DNA of 64,000 nucleotides, taken from Prosapia bicincta (lineage: Eukaryota; Arthropoda; Insecta; Hemiptera; Cercopidae). This document shows, piece after piece, positions 48,521 to 60,348 of the stretch; position 1 is the stretch's first letter; each line of letters opens with the position of its first letter. Position numbers and translations under genes: made by a program. Where the stretch lies: NCBI GenBank assembly GCA_036971475.1, contig JBAIZL010000001.1:138121692-138185691 (forward strand), given 5' to 3'. Below the pieces are notes generated by a model. It saw only the letters and a list, made by a program, of their open reading frames with translations, searched no databases and was not told the origin of the DNA.

Positions 48521-49105
48521 TTCAGTTCCTTCTATTAGTTCACCCTCTCCTTATGTGTATCTTGTACAAATTTTCAATCGCTAATAAAATAAGTTTTTAT
48601 TTATCCAATCAATTTCAAATATAATTTTGTATACCTATAGTAGATAACAATTCATGTTCATACAGTTCTTTAAAAATATTTTTTCAAAATTAAAAGATGT
48701 CGTCTCAGTCGGATTTGAACTGAATAATTTCATGTTCGAAATCCACCACTTTGGCACTGATCCAACCTTCTCATAGCTATACACCTATTACTTAAAGATG
48801 TAGCCTACATGAAATTATAAGACAAAGATTCCTTGCAATAATGAAGACGGATAGAATGAGAATTATAAACCACCATCAGCTTTATAAATTAGAAACAAAA
48901 GGAAAGAAAGCAAATAAATAGTAACAAACGGAAATAATAGTCTAACACCTTATATAGAAAAGAAAATGGCAAGGAAATTAGCTTTCTATTTTGCTACTTA
49001 ATATTATGATACTGTCATATGTATATAAATAGCCTACTGCACTTACAATAATTGTAATTATAAAATAAAAATTTTTTCTGTGTTGACCTAAGTAGTGATT
49101 TAAAT
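48521..49105 (-). repeat. Mosaic dispersed repeat, partial core
   Basis: Starts TTCAGTTCCTTCTATTAGTT and CACCCTCTCC, keeps ATCTTGTACAAATTTTCAAT, a degraded B-box-like GGATTTGAACTGAA, and the opposite end TTCTGTGTTGACCTAAGTAG. The TTGCTTCACAAACGG block is deleted. Confidence 0.85.
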
Positions 49106-49329
49106 TTTGTTGTAATATATGACTTGTTTTATAAAACAGGGCGCTGTGTTATACTGCAATAGATTAGCTGCAAAGTATTTAGTTAGTGTAGATTGATTAC
49201 AAAAAAATTACTCTCACATTTTAGTAAAAAAGGAAATTTTGTGTGAAGTGTTGAAGGTATGACATTCTACCTTCTCACAGTGGACCTTTGATTATCCAAG
49301 GACTTTGTATTTTATAGCAAAACAGTTTC

Positions 49330-49375
49330 AGGCTTGATAAGGGCAACAAACAAGTTGTCGAAACGTCGCTGTAAT
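49330..49375 (+). repeat. Isolated stem-GAAAC motif
   Basis: CTTGATAAG is followed by GGCAAC-AAACAA-GTTGTC (49342-49359, six pairs including one G-T) and then directly by GAAACGTCG (49360-). It has the same layout as the motifs inside the foldbacks, but no second arm is seen nearby. Confidence 0.7.
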
Positions 49376-49794
49376 TATAATAACTATTTATTGACTTGTT
49401 TATCAAACGCATTTTCCTTCATAAAAAACTTCATACGAGTCCCTAAATAAACATGAGTTTATCTTTGCCAGTTTGATAAAAGGTTTTGCAAGTTTATAGT
49501 AATCGAATAATGTATATATCTCTTCATCTCACTCTGTCGATCTGTCTCTCTGTTTTACTAGGTAATCTTAAGTTATTTTGTTCTATTTGAATCTTACTGA
49601 AGTGATTGTTAAAACAAAGAATAAAAAACATCTTTATAAAACATATATTTTCATAGCTCAGCATTCTACACAACTTATGTAATGTTGTCTGTATATCAAT
49701 TAATAACAATGATTACAATATTTTGCCACAAGAGAAATAAAGTTTTATTAGCAATTTTCATCTCCCACTTTCAACCGCTTTACATTTCAACATA
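49376..49794. other. AT-rich intergenic sequence
   Basis: Nothing recognised. Confidence 0.55.
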
Positions 49795-49968
49795 TAGTAA
49801 TAAGCGGCATGCCTCTGTTTCAGGAGATGTGTCCCTTTTCGGTTTGGATTGACACTAACCGTGTCTCATTGACACTCCCGAAACGGCCGTCTTCATTAAA
49901 CAAAAAGTAATTGCTACTATAAGCAAGTTTCACTTATTAATATATGTTAAGGTGTGTAAGTAAAATCC
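49795..49968. repeat. Foldback family 1, degraded copy
   Basis: GTTTCAGGAGATGTGTCCC on the left; ATTGACACTCCCGAAACGGC, CGTCTTCATTAAAC and AGTAATTGCTACTATAAGCA on the right. The left outer arm is mostly lost. Confidence 0.8.
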
Positions 49969-50239
49969 CTTTTTGAAATTTCGACGCAACTATTAACTTA
50001 TAATAAAAATAAACGAGAAATATGTTTTACTTTATATTATATCGACTTTTTACTTCAAATATTTTTTCGTAGCAAATTTTGTTCATCAGCATAAATTTAA
50101 TTCCATACAACAAACATTAAAACAAGCCGTACATTAAAACGGTCGGTTTGGTAATTTACCGACCGGGTGACTAGCATCAGTGCTACGACCCGTGGTACTA
50201 GTCTAAGAACCCGAAAACCTTACTGTAAGGCCTGGACTG

Positions 50240-50770
50240 GTCACCGCCCCTCCCCCCCCCCCCCCGGGACAAGACGATACTCCAACCAGACACTGCGGTC
50301 TCGCCCGCTATTCCAGCACTCGGGTCCGGTAGAAGCTTCCAAATGGCATAGCTACTGCAATCGGACCTTTATCTCCTCATCGGCCCTCCCCCTGGGACGA
50401 GACGATACTCCAACCAGACACTGTGGTCTCGCCCGCTTTTCCAGCTCTCGGGGCCGGTAGAAGCTTCCAAATGGCATAGCCACTGCAATCAGACTTTTAT
50501 CTTCTCATCGGCCCACCCCCTGGGACGAGACGATACTCCAACCAGACACTGCGGTCTCGCCCGCTTTTCCAGCACTCGGGGCCGGTAGAAGCTTCCAAAT
50601 GGCATATCTACTGCAATCAGACCTTTATCTCCTCATCGGCCCACCCCCTGGGACGAGACGATACTCCAACCAGACACTGCGGTCTCACCCGCTTTTCCAG
50701 CACTCGGGGCCGGTAGAAGCTTCCAAATGGCATAGCCACTGCAATCGGACCTTCATCTCCTCATCGCCCT
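50240..50770. repeat. Four-copy 128-bp tandem repeat
   Basis: CGATACTCCAACCAGACACT recurs at 50275, 50403, 50531 and 50659, exactly 128 bp apart. The unit continues CTCGCCCGCTTTTCCAGCAC, TCGGGGCCGGTAGAAGCTTC, CAAATGGCATAG and CTTTATCTCCTCATCGGCCC. The array is GC-rich in an AT-rich genome, preceded by a 14-C run near 50252-50265. Open frames at 50167-50460 and 50599-50805 are by-products. Confidence 0.97.
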
Positions 50771-51218
50771 TACCTCGTGGTCAGACCCTAAAACTAGGGA
50801 CCTAGTCTTAGACGGGCTTACCCGACCGTTAGACCTTCGGATCACCTATCCGTAAACAGTGCGACTTACGTGGATAATTTATTCCGCTCTGAGTTACCAA
50901 TATCCGTCCAGCTTTCATGGCAACCAAACTTTAACAGTTTTGGTCTAAAATGGCCTTCCATAGCAATAGTACCTCTACCGCTAATGAAGGATTTATGATT
51001 GACAATACATGTAACAAGATTTAAAGAGTATTTATATCCCATGAATGATCTGAAGATAATAAAAGAAACAAGATAAGTGTGGCGTGAAGTGCGGAACGAT
51101 AAAACCTGTCAAGAAAGAAATCCTACCAGAAACCCCTTGCTATAGATCATGCAGAAACCCTAAGGCTAGAGTTTCCTATCAAGTTAAGGGTAAGGTAGAG
51201 TATTACATTACACATGGA
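50771..51218. other. Spacer between two tandem arrays
   Basis: GC-balanced sequence with no recognised gene. The 69-codon open frame at 51084-51293 crosses into the next array. Confidence 0.5.
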
Positions 51219-51541
51219 GTGCCTGATGCCTACTCGAAACCCGCAGGATGTGGCTCTGCGTCAGATGTAAGAGGGGAACTAGTCTGTCATTAGGCACAGC
51301 CGGTGTACCTGCGTGAAGAGTGCCTGATGCCTACTCGAAACCCGCAGGATGTGGCTCTGCGTCAGATGTAAGAGGGGAACTAGTCTGTCATTAGGGACAG
51401 TGGGCGTACCTGCGTGAAGAGTGCCTGATGCCTACTCGAATCCCGCAGAATGTGGCTCTGCGTCAGATGTAAGAGGGGAACTAGTCTGTCATTAGGGACA
51501 GTGGGCGTACCTGCGTGAAGAGTGCCTGATGCCTACTCGAA
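51219..51541. repeat. Three-copy 101-bp tandem repeat
   Basis: GTGCCTGATGCCTACTCGAA starts at 51219, 51320, 51421 and (partial) 51522. The unit continues ACCCGCAGGATGTGGCTCTG, CGTCAGATGTAAGAGGGGAA and CTAGTCTGTCATTAGG. The fourth unit is cut after CTACTCGAA by the end of the dispersed repeat at 51541, so that repeat arrived in or recombined with the array. Confidence 0.97.
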
Positions 51542-52215
51542 ATATCTTGTACAAATTTTCAATCGTTAATAAAATACGTTTTTATTCATGCAATCACGTT
51601 CAAGTGCATTTTTCTTAACCTATGATGACAATTGATGCAGTTTTTTCAAATATTTATTCAATAATTAATGTATAAAAATTTGGGGGTCAAGGTCAGATTT
51701 GAACTGATTACCTTAATGTTCAAAGTCTTTTTGGCACTGAGTCAACTTTCCTTTAATTAGGAGTGTATTTCTCATTGAAGGACAGTATATGAAATTTTGT
51801 TTTGCTCCGATCTGGTTGTCGTCGAAACCTCCATTGCACAACCTTGAATTATTGCAATGGTTATCACACAGCATCATAAATAATGAAGATCAAGGATTAA
51901 AAATGAATGAAAATAATAAAATAAACAAACAAACTGAATTAAAGGTATTGAACCTTGCTTCATAAATAGACAATGCGAAAGGAAAGGGAAAAAAACTACA
52001 ACACTATACAGCGACAAAAAAAGCGTATAAATAGTAACAACAAAAAAACAATAGTACAACACCATACATAGAAAGGGAAATGGAAAATTGCAAGGAAATT
52101 TTCTTCCTATTTTTCCACTTTCTGACATATGTATATACATATTTATATTGATTGTAACTATAAAATAAAAAGAAACTAAAATAAAATATTTCTTTGTTGA
52201 CTTAAGTAAGAATTG
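51541..52215 (-). repeat. Mosaic dispersed repeat, near full length, joined to the 101-bp array
   Basis: Starts inside the family at ATCTTGTACAAATTTTCAAT; the usual TTCAGTTCC outer end is absent. It has the B-box-like complement GATTTGAACTGA near 51696, GGTATTGAACCTTGCTTCAT near 51945, and the end TTGTTGACTTAAGTAAGAAT. Confidence 0.88.
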
Positions 52216-52641
52216 ATTTAAAATGTTTTAAAAATTATATTACTGGTTTTTGTTATTTAGTCTGCTTGACCCTTATTTAAGTCTCCATGCTTCAGGTAAG
52301 CACGTATATTAATTTTTTTTTAGCGCAACACAATTTAGTCGTGATCATTTGCCGTGACGAATTAACTCATAAACTAGTTCGCTCAGATCGCGAATCATTT
52401 AATCCGCTATGGGTTAAGAGGATTTTTAGGCCAAAATAATAGAGCGTTTTCTAAATGGAAAATAAGATTACTTGAATAGACCAGCTCGGCCTTATATCCA
52501 CAAGACAATTGCTGAAACACAGATTTAGCAATCTTAACAAATTTATAAAGGCGTCTTCTAGCCTCCATATTTATTTATAGAATTGTAGTTTGTGAAAGGG
52601 GAAATTTAAAGTTAGTTTTTTTAAACATATATATCTTTTTG
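52216..52641. other. Unannotated intergenic sequence
   Basis: Nothing recognised. Confidence 0.55.
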
Positions 52642-52665
52642 CAGTTCCTCTATTAGTTCACAGTC

Positions 52666-52728
<63 letters not shown>

Positions 52729-53235
52729 TATGCCTATATATAGTCTATCTTGTACAAATTTTCAGTCGTTAATAAAATAATTTTTTATTAATCCACTCAA
52801 GTCCAAATACATATTTTTAAACCCGTAGTGGATGACAATTGATGTTAATATAGTTTATTCAAATATTTATTCATTAATTAAATTTTGGGGTCTAGGTCGG
52901 ATTCGAATTCTACGACTTCATGTTTGAAATCCAACACTTTGGCACTTACCAACTTTCTCATAGCTAGAAATGTTTTTCTTAAAGATTAATATGTATTTTC
53001 CCCCTTAACTGGTTCTCATCAAAACCTCCATTGTGCCATGGGAAATCTTAAACGTTAAATTAGATACCTTTAAATGTTGCCATGGTTACAACACATTATC
53101 GTAAGTAATACTCTAAAAATTAATGAAAACAATAATCTAAACAAACTGGATTAACGATATCGAACCTCGCTTCACAAACGGACAATGTGAAAGGAAAGCA
53201 AAAAGAAGCAATTGACTTTAAGAAACATTTTTTTA
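52642..53235 (-). repeat. Mosaic dispersed repeat with internal (TA)n
   Basis: Starts GCAGTTCCTCTATTAGTTCA, has a TA array at about 52668-52722, then TCTTGTACAAATTTTCAGTC. It keeps the degraded module (GTCGGATTCGAATTC, TTGGCACTTACCAACTT) and ATATCGAACCTCGCTTCACA followed by AACGGACAATG. The far end is truncated. Confidence 0.87.
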
Positions 53236-55819
53236 TATTACTTGTTTATAAAAAAATCATTTATTTTAAATTTAAGAGATATTTAAAAGTGCATTCAACT
53301 TCTAATTTTGCATTTGTATGTTCACTGGCAAGAACAATAGTACATGAATAAAACACCGTGGGTTTGCGAGTCAAGACTTTTATTTTTGAAGTGAAAACTT
53401 CTGATGTGATGCCTACACAAACTTATTGGATGGACATAAACATACAATTTCGTGACAATATAATTTCCGTCAGCTTAATGGCGTCAGTATAAATTCCATC
53501 AGGCTACGATATGAGTCACCTTAAAGTAAATTTAATGGCAAAATATTATTCATATATCAGCTGATTTTATGTTTTACGTTATCTTGTCAAACAGCTGCTT
53601 TAACACTAGGTTATATTACATTATTTGTTGAATATTATTAAGGAAAAATATTATTATTGAATAGTTTTGATCAGTTAATAAATACATTAATTTATTTAAA
53701 TTTTGATGAACTTCAATACAATTAATTCAATGTAATGATAATAATAAGTTATGTATTTTTAATTCAATCCTTGAAATGGAAACATTCTTAGACGCGTTTG
53801 ATACTTTTTAGGAAGTGATTTCAATCGAATTTCTTAAAAAATTTTCTATTCAGCAAGCATCTAATAGACCTAATTGTTTTTAAACATAAAAAAATAAAAA
53901 GATTTAAAAATTGAATGAAAAATGTAGCCTATAAATTCATATTTTCTGTGATTTACTTTGAAAACTTTGCAAAACTATCAACTCTAATTTGCTACTTGTA
54001 TTTCAAATTTTGGTGTTAGATGTAAAAAATCTGTATTATTGTTTGTTATATTATAACAAATGTTTAGCTTAATTCCCATAACGCAAAATTAAATGTTTTC
54101 TCAAGTCAACTCTTTCTGTAGACGTGGCTCTAAAAGTTTTCACTTCCGTCGGCTCTCCCCGAGTTGTCAGAACCTAATCTTATTTCGTTGTTTCACTCCT
54201 AAACAGGCAACGTTTCGGCGGTTATCTTCAGGCCTCAAATAAAAGGAGAGCACCAACATTGGGTAGAACAGTTCTGGGTATTTCATCCACATTACTGTCC
54301 AAATTTTAAAACTTCGAAAATTTTAACACTGCCCAAACCTGCTGCCAAGATATCCCTCTGATTTTCTTCTTTTCTAAATTTCCACCTTAATTATCTTCAG
54401 ATATTAATAAAAAATTAATTTTTTTTTTAAACTTTGAAGATTAGTGTTAACGCAAGGTTTGGGTGATGGTAAAAAATATATATTTAACAAAGGAGTAAGC
54501 GCGCCAAAGCCACACGTACTTGTTACTTCACATATATAAATGTAGCAGTACTTCACTTAATTAATATGGCAAATCTCTTAGAGAAGAAATATATATGCAT
54601 TATAATGCTGAAAAATATTACGTTTAAAAATGATACTACATGTTCGATGTTAAGATTATATTGAATACTTCTCGTCTGGATAAATAATTTATTTTTATCA
54701 TTGTCCACATTTTCATTTAACACTGCCCATTTTTTATTTATCACTGCCCCATATAATATGCACTTTTTGCAGGCTAAGAGATTGTACAGAGAAAGATCGT
54801 TTATAGCAAGGTAGTTGTGAATAAAATGTTTATGCACGCGGTTATATTTCATGTACTTAGCTGTTGCAAACTGCTAGAATGTCATATGAAACATTTAGAA
54901 TGCGTTTTATACAGATTTATTCATTTCTTATTGTTTCATTAGAATCTGGAAAAGGTCGACATTACAAGGCGAGCCGTCGCTTGAGGATGTAAAACATGTT
55001 TTATACTCCATGCAATGTTTGGCAAGCTTCAGAACAGAATGACAGCTTATAGCTAGGGCAGCCTGTTATGTACCGCCTTTGTCATAACAATGAAACCAAT
55101 GATCACAAACAGAGATTCTGTTATGTTACACATGATCGTTTAAAATATGAACTTTTTCACTACGAGAGTAGCCGCCACTGGTTTCCTAGCTAGATCTATA
55201 CCTTCTGAAGCTTGTTTAAGCCAACGCTACAAGTTTGAGTGAAACAGCTCAAGTTTTTCATCTTGATCAGCCTTATGTATGTATTACGTTTGAAGATATT
55301 GTCAATATATATTTATTATTTGAAAGATAGTAAAACGCTTAATGCTGATGCTGAGATTGTGGGCAACTTACCAAAACAATCTGCTTTAAAAGGATTTGCC
55401 TGAACACTAGTTTTTCTATAGTGTACCAAAGTATCGCAGCTATTTAGAACTTTAGTTTGTAGAACATTTAATAAAAATGCCGCTAGACTGCAGCACCAGT
55501 ATTTAGCCAATGCATACCTAATGGTAATTACAAAATCTACTTCATTGATTTGAGACCTAAAAAGGGTAACACAATAGCCGCTGGAACGTTGCTTGTTTAA
55601 GAGAGAAAACTACGAAAAATTAATAAAGTCTCGACTCTATTATTAGCGGTGTTTTATGTATATTAAACATATTTATATTTATAATAAACATATATAGACT
55701 ATAAATTACCGACCTAACCTTGCTACAATATCATTACCCCCTAAAAGATATATCTGGTTGCCTTACTTTTGCAGCTATATTTTAACATAGTCATGGTAAT
55801 GTAGTATAACGTAGTACAG
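53236..55819. other. AT-rich intergenic sequence with family 9 fragments
   Basis: Family 9 words occur at 53345-53395 (AATAAAACACCGTG and AGTCAAGACTTTTATTTTTG), at 54205-54250 (CAGGCAACGTTTCGGCGGTT followed by ATCTTCAGGCCTC), and inverted at 55560-55665 (AATAGCCGCTGGAACGTTGC and TTGTTTAAGAGAGAAAAC). Open frames at 54553-54852 (minus, 99 codons) and 55316-55510 (minus, 64 codons) have no domain I recognise. Confidence 0.55.
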
Positions 55820-57361
55820 CAGGGCGTCGATTATCCGAGCGTCATTTATCCGAATCGTCAATTAATCGAACATGGAATAATAATCTGAAAGAAAGAATTA
55901 CTCACGATGTAGGGTACAGGCAGGGCGTGGTGCGTGGTGGACGCTTTTTAGTGGAACATCTCCTGAGTTTTTTGTTAACAATTATTACTTGTTACTCTTT
56001 TGCAATGGCAGTACAGCTGTACATAAATAGTAGTAAATGTGTTGCACGTGTAAATTTTAAAACATAATGTATACATTTAAAAAATACTTAAATTGCTATA
56101 AGCCTACACATTATTATGCATAGACTTATGTAATTATATAGCAGTATGTTTTGGTGTTACCGTGTTTTTTTTATTTATTCTGCCTTTAATAATAATTTTA
56201 TTTAGAAAATAAACAAAATTTAGTATTTTATTTAGTACAATAGGTCTACTATCTATCTAATAACTAATTGGTCAATGTATTAGAGTAATATAATGTAAAA
56301 CACTGTACATACAGCTCAATAGTGCCCTCTAAGGCTGCAGGCATACAGAAGGCAACTGGTGACGGCAACGCAACGCAAACTTGAGTTGCTTTTTCACAGC
56401 AGTTCCATGCACATATTCACCGGGAAGTGATAGCCACGCGACTAGCGAGTGACACAGAAACTAGAGTTACTCCAGTCCCGACATGCTGTAAGCTTGTTGC
56501 TCAGTTTCTCAGTTACCAGCAATATTTGTTGCGTTGTGTATGCGTTTCTCAAGAGTGCTATCGTATTTAAGTAATTGTTATTTTTATTTGTATTTTTCGT
56601 GTTTCTGCTTTTTTGAATAGTCTTTTATTATACTGCTATAGTATGCTAGTAAAACAAAATATCCCTGGTTCTGGCCATGATTTGTGTATCCAACAACTTC
56701 AAGACGATACGAATTATTACCAACAATGTTTTTCAAAATATATAAAATCGGGGTAAAATATATTCTTAATGACGTTGTTTTTTTTAGAATTTTTTTTAAA
56801 AATTACTCGTTTTAATATGTAGAACAAGAGTATCAACTTTTTTCGGCGGAAAATACGGAAAGTTACTTTTTTCCCATTTTAAATGTTAGTCTGTAATGTC
56901 GTGTAGGCTATAGCTTGAACCGGACGCGCAGTAGCTACAGCGCACTGCACTACGTCTAGATTTGGTTGTAATTTTCACAACATTACTATATTCCTATATT
57001 GAAATATACCTACGAAGAATTCAGTTAAGATAGATATGGTTATAATTTTATTCCTCATTATACACGGAATTGTCATATTTTGTAACGTTTTTTTAGTTTG
57101 TTTCTTAAAATTTAGACAAGGACGGCATCCTCCTCTGACGACGATATAACTGACAACTAAACTAGCCACTTCATATGAAGAATCGTGAAACCGACTAGCA
57201 ACTCAAGATTACGTTGCTTTGCGACCACCAGTTACTTTCTTTATGTCAGCAGCCTAAATGTTTTCTAAAGCGTAAACTGTAGATTTATATTCAATATAAT
57301 ATATATGTTTGCTTACCCGAACACACTCCTTTCACAATTAGTTCTGATAATCGACTCTAAG
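55820..57361. mobile_element. Pogo/Tigger-like element interrupted by a nested MITE
   Basis: Left end CAGGGCGTCGATTATCCGAG; about 1.5 kb to the right GTTCTGATAATCGACTCTAA agrees at 14 of the first 15 bases with the expected inverted end GTTCGGATAATCGAC. Without the inserted Harbinger-like MITE (922 bp plus a 3-bp duplication) the element would be about 0.6 kb. The last six bases of the right end are diverged, so the boundary is approximate. Confidence 0.6.
56333..57254. mobile_element. PIF/Harbinger-like MITE with TAA target duplication
   Basis: Long imperfect inverted ends: left GGCTGCAGGCATACAGAAGG, CAACTGGTGACGGCAACGCA and ACTTGAGTTGCT; right (reverse complement) GGCTGCTGACATAAAGAAAG, TAACTGGTGGTCGCAAAGCA and TCTTGAGTTGCT. 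TAA flanks both ends (56330-56332 and 57255-57257). A 3-bp TAA/TTA duplication with GG-type ends fits PIF/Harbinger. No transposase frame was found in 922 bp. Confidence 0.88.
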
Positions 57362-57508
57362 TGGCAATTTTTGAAGAATTGCTTCTTAACGATGACTCTC
57401 GTGTGTTTTCAAAACTGAAATAACACAAGCTCTAACCGCTATTTTTTTTTCTGAAAAATTTAAAATAAGTTTAGTTTGAAATTCGTTTTTTTTTAAAAAT
57501 TGGGGTCA

Positions 57509-57912
57509 TTATTACGATCAGCGACTACCACTCCGATCGGCGAAATTTTTTTAATCCTGATCAGTTTGACCTTGCTAAACATGAATCTAACGTTTTTTTT
57601 ACAAACTCATATTTACATTAAAAAATTAACTTAACCTAACCTGACCTGACCTGACTTTGGTACTTACTAACGCTTCAATCGGCGAATTTCCTTTCCTGAT
57701 AGATTTGACCTTGCTGAACACGAATCTGAAGTTATTTTTAACGGTAAACACATATTAACCTAAGAAAAAAAAGCAAGTCGGGTTAGGTTAGGTTATTATT
57801 ATTTTTTTCAAATGTGTTTGCAGTAACAAAAACTTCAGATTCCTGTTCAGCAAGGTCAAATAGATCAGGAAAAAATCGCCGATCGGAGCGGGTAGTGGCT
57901 GATCTTAATAAT
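57509..57912. repeat. Foldback family 8, copy 1
   Basis: Outer arms ATTACGATCAGCGACTACCA with CTCCGATCGGCG, and the complements ending GGTAGTGGCTGATCTTAATA. Inside are four copies in alternating orientation of the GACCTTGCTRAACAYGAATC word and (CCTAA)/(CCTGA) runs such as AACCTAACCTGACCTGACCT. Arms of about 190 bp. Confidence 0.92.
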
Positions 57913-58066
57913 TAACAAAATTGATTTAGAATTTATGTTCAAGTAATTCAAAAACAAAAATTGAGTTGACGCCTTGTTTTGTATAAATGTAACATTAAAA
58001 AGTTCCTTTAACTATTAAAATTAATTGCCTGAAACGTTTCATATGGTTATTTTTTAAAGGTTAAAA

Positions 58067-58339
58067 ATGAAAGCAAATTTTCCCAAGAAATCCGGTCTTG
58101 ATTCCCAGAAGGAGAAATTGAAAGTAAAGAAATACCAGCTTTGCTGGAGTAGCGAGGGAAATTTCCCTTGCATTGGCAACACTGCCCGTCTGAGAACAGC
58201 TTTTAAGTTCCGTCCCACAACATTTCATTGCTTCTGTAGCAGCGTGCTTGGTGGTAGTGTTGATATTAATTGCGTCGGTGCGTATTGTTTACCCATTTAG
58301 TAAGTTTAGTTGACAGTTTTCGGTGCTACTGGAAATAAA
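58067..58339 (+). promoter_or_regulatory. Probable promoter/5'UTR region of the 58340 gene
   Basis: GC rises and the stretch 58140-58339 leads into an ATG in good context. A 77-codon open frame at 58067-58300 ends in a stop upstream of that ATG; its Cys-rich, domain-free sequence looks like a by-product, though an upstream ORF cannot be excluded. The transcription start is not determined. Confidence 0.35.
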
Positions 58340-58427
58340 ATGTTCGGATTTAAATCCTATTATACCATTTGTCGATATCAGTTGATGCTATGGGTACTGT
58401 TGGCTTTTATTTTCCTTGTGAAAGTCG
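58340..58427 (+). CDS. Putative first coding exon: type II or signal-anchored membrane protein
   Basis: ATG in the context GAAATAAAATG, followed by 29 codons and a strong donor (CG|GTAAGT). The peptide is a short basic/aromatic head, MFGFKSYYTICRYQ, then one hydrophobic segment LMLWVLLAFIFLVKV. This is the layout of a Golgi/ER type II signal anchor, as in many glycosyltransferases and sulfotransferases, or of an uncleaved signal peptide. The exon ends in phase 1, and a possible continuation with matching phase starts at 62109. Product not recognised. Confidence 0.5.
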
Positions 58428-59960
58428 GTAAGTACCTACTTGAAAAGTTTTATCTTTGTCCTAAATACACTTTGTAGTATTAGAGTTGTTTATTAACCAT
58501 TGAGTAATTATATTAAATTTGAGGACTTAGCAAAGGCAATACAATTACCGACGATCTGTTTGTGATATTTCAAACTTTATAATTCTAACCTAAAATAATC
58601 AATTTGATTGTTGAGTAAACTTTGTTGATGTTTTGTTTTTTACCAAAGCAAGAGGTTTTTTTATTTTATGCAACGAAAAATTGTAACTGATAGTTTGCTT
58701 TTAAGAATGAATATATAATGACAATTAAGGGTTGTTTATAAATTTGACAAATTTAAAAATTATTATAGGCCTAATTTAATTCTCAAATTTAAAAATTTCG
58801 TTTAATTAAAATACGTAGAATACGTAATACAATCATATTATTTACAACATGACAAACAAAAATAAAATTTCATGTTTAAACCCGATTATTTTTGTATCTT
58901 CTATAGATGTTTTGTTTATTAACTTGATGCACTCGTTAAATTTACAAGCTTATGTAAATACAATTATCTTGGGCCGCATCCAAGATTTTAGGTTACTAAA
59001 ATTAGCAAATCTGTGTAGCGCCAATGAAGTCATGCAATACTTTCTATTGATCTATTTTGGGTTTCATTAGAACCTCCCCTTTGAAATTGGTCAGTAGATT
59101 TGAAACAAAATAGATTTAGTTTTGTTTTATTATGATTTTTAATTGAAAGTGTTTCTTTGTGAATTTAACTTATAAAATAACAGTACAAATGTTTTAAAAA
59201 GATTATGTAATTTCTGGCTTAACTGGAATTTGAAAAAATACGTCAGTATTTGTTTAAATTTTGATATTGTTTAGAATTTTAACATTTTACATGAATTGTG
59301 TGCGCAGATCGATGTCGTAAAGTGTTTAGTGTTGACAAAACAGTGTTGTGTAGATTTTTTTTATTGACCAGAAAAAACCTATTTTCCTACAACTTACCGA
59401 TCTTTTCCACCAGAAAGTAATCACCAATAGGAGTTGAAATTTCTGTAAATGGAATTTATAAACGTTAAGAAAGAAACCCACGGATTCAGCCACTTTGGGC
59501 TTAGTGTACCGGTTGAGATGCAGATTAAGTCGAGGTAAAATTTATTTCTCTTTTCGTTGCATGATAGACTTATTACTAGAACGGGAATTCACAATTGATT
59601 TTTGTTGTGCTTTTTGAAAGTTAAATGTTAGTAATATTCATGGGGACTCTGTGAAATATGTTCAAATTTGGGTAATTTAATCATATAAAATTGGTAAGCC
59701 TGTAATCGACAAAATGTAAAGACGGGAAAAGAATTATTGCGATTAAAATTGAAAGCTAAATGAGGGGGGAGGTCATTGTTCGCCGTATTTGGCCGCGAGC
59801 CAAAAGTATTACTGTTTACTCAATGTACAATGATTTAGTTGCCCATCTGTTGCTCTGCCTGCATTTTCCACTTAAAACGTGTGCGAAACTGCTATAAGAA
59901 TTATACGTGTTAGGACATGGTAATAATATTTGACGAAGACTTAGTAAACATCGATTTTTG

Positions 59961-60348
59961 GTAATTATTAAGATCAGCGACTACAGCTCCGATCGCCGAA
60001 ATTTTTTTTTCCTGATCAATTTGACCTTGATAAACACGAATCTAAAGTTTTTTTTTTACTGCAAACGCATTAAAAAAAACTCAAGCTAACCTCACCTGAC
60101 CTGGTTTTCTTAGGTTAAAATGTGTTTGCCGTTAAAAATAACTTTTTGTGTTCAGCAAAGTTAAATCTATCAGGAAACAAAATTTCGCCGATCGAAAAGT
60201 TAGTAAGCACCAAAGTCAGGTCAGGTCAGCTTAGGTTAGGCTATTTTTTCAAATGTAAATATGTGTTTGCAGTAAAAAAACTTTAGAATTGATCGGGATA
60301 GAAAACATTTCGCCGATCAGAGCGGTAGTCGCTGACCGTAATAATTAC
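59961..60348. repeat. Foldback family 8, copy 2
   Basis: Outer arms GTAATTATTAAGATCAGCGA and CGCTGACCGTAATAATTAC. Interior has the same GACCTTGATAAACACGAATC, CTCACCTGACCTGG and AGGTCAGGTCAGCTTAGGTT blocks as copy 1. The two copies flank the putative first exon at 58340. Confidence 0.92.

Noticed and set aside
50167..50805. Ser/Pro/Arg-rich proteins in the 128-bp array
   Set aside because: Frames arise from the GC-rich tandem unit, change frame between units and have no homology signal.
57600..57810. Telomeric (TTAGG)n tract
   Set aside because: Only two or three imperfect TTAGG-like units occur inside a foldback, with inverted partners; this is not an interstitial telomere array.
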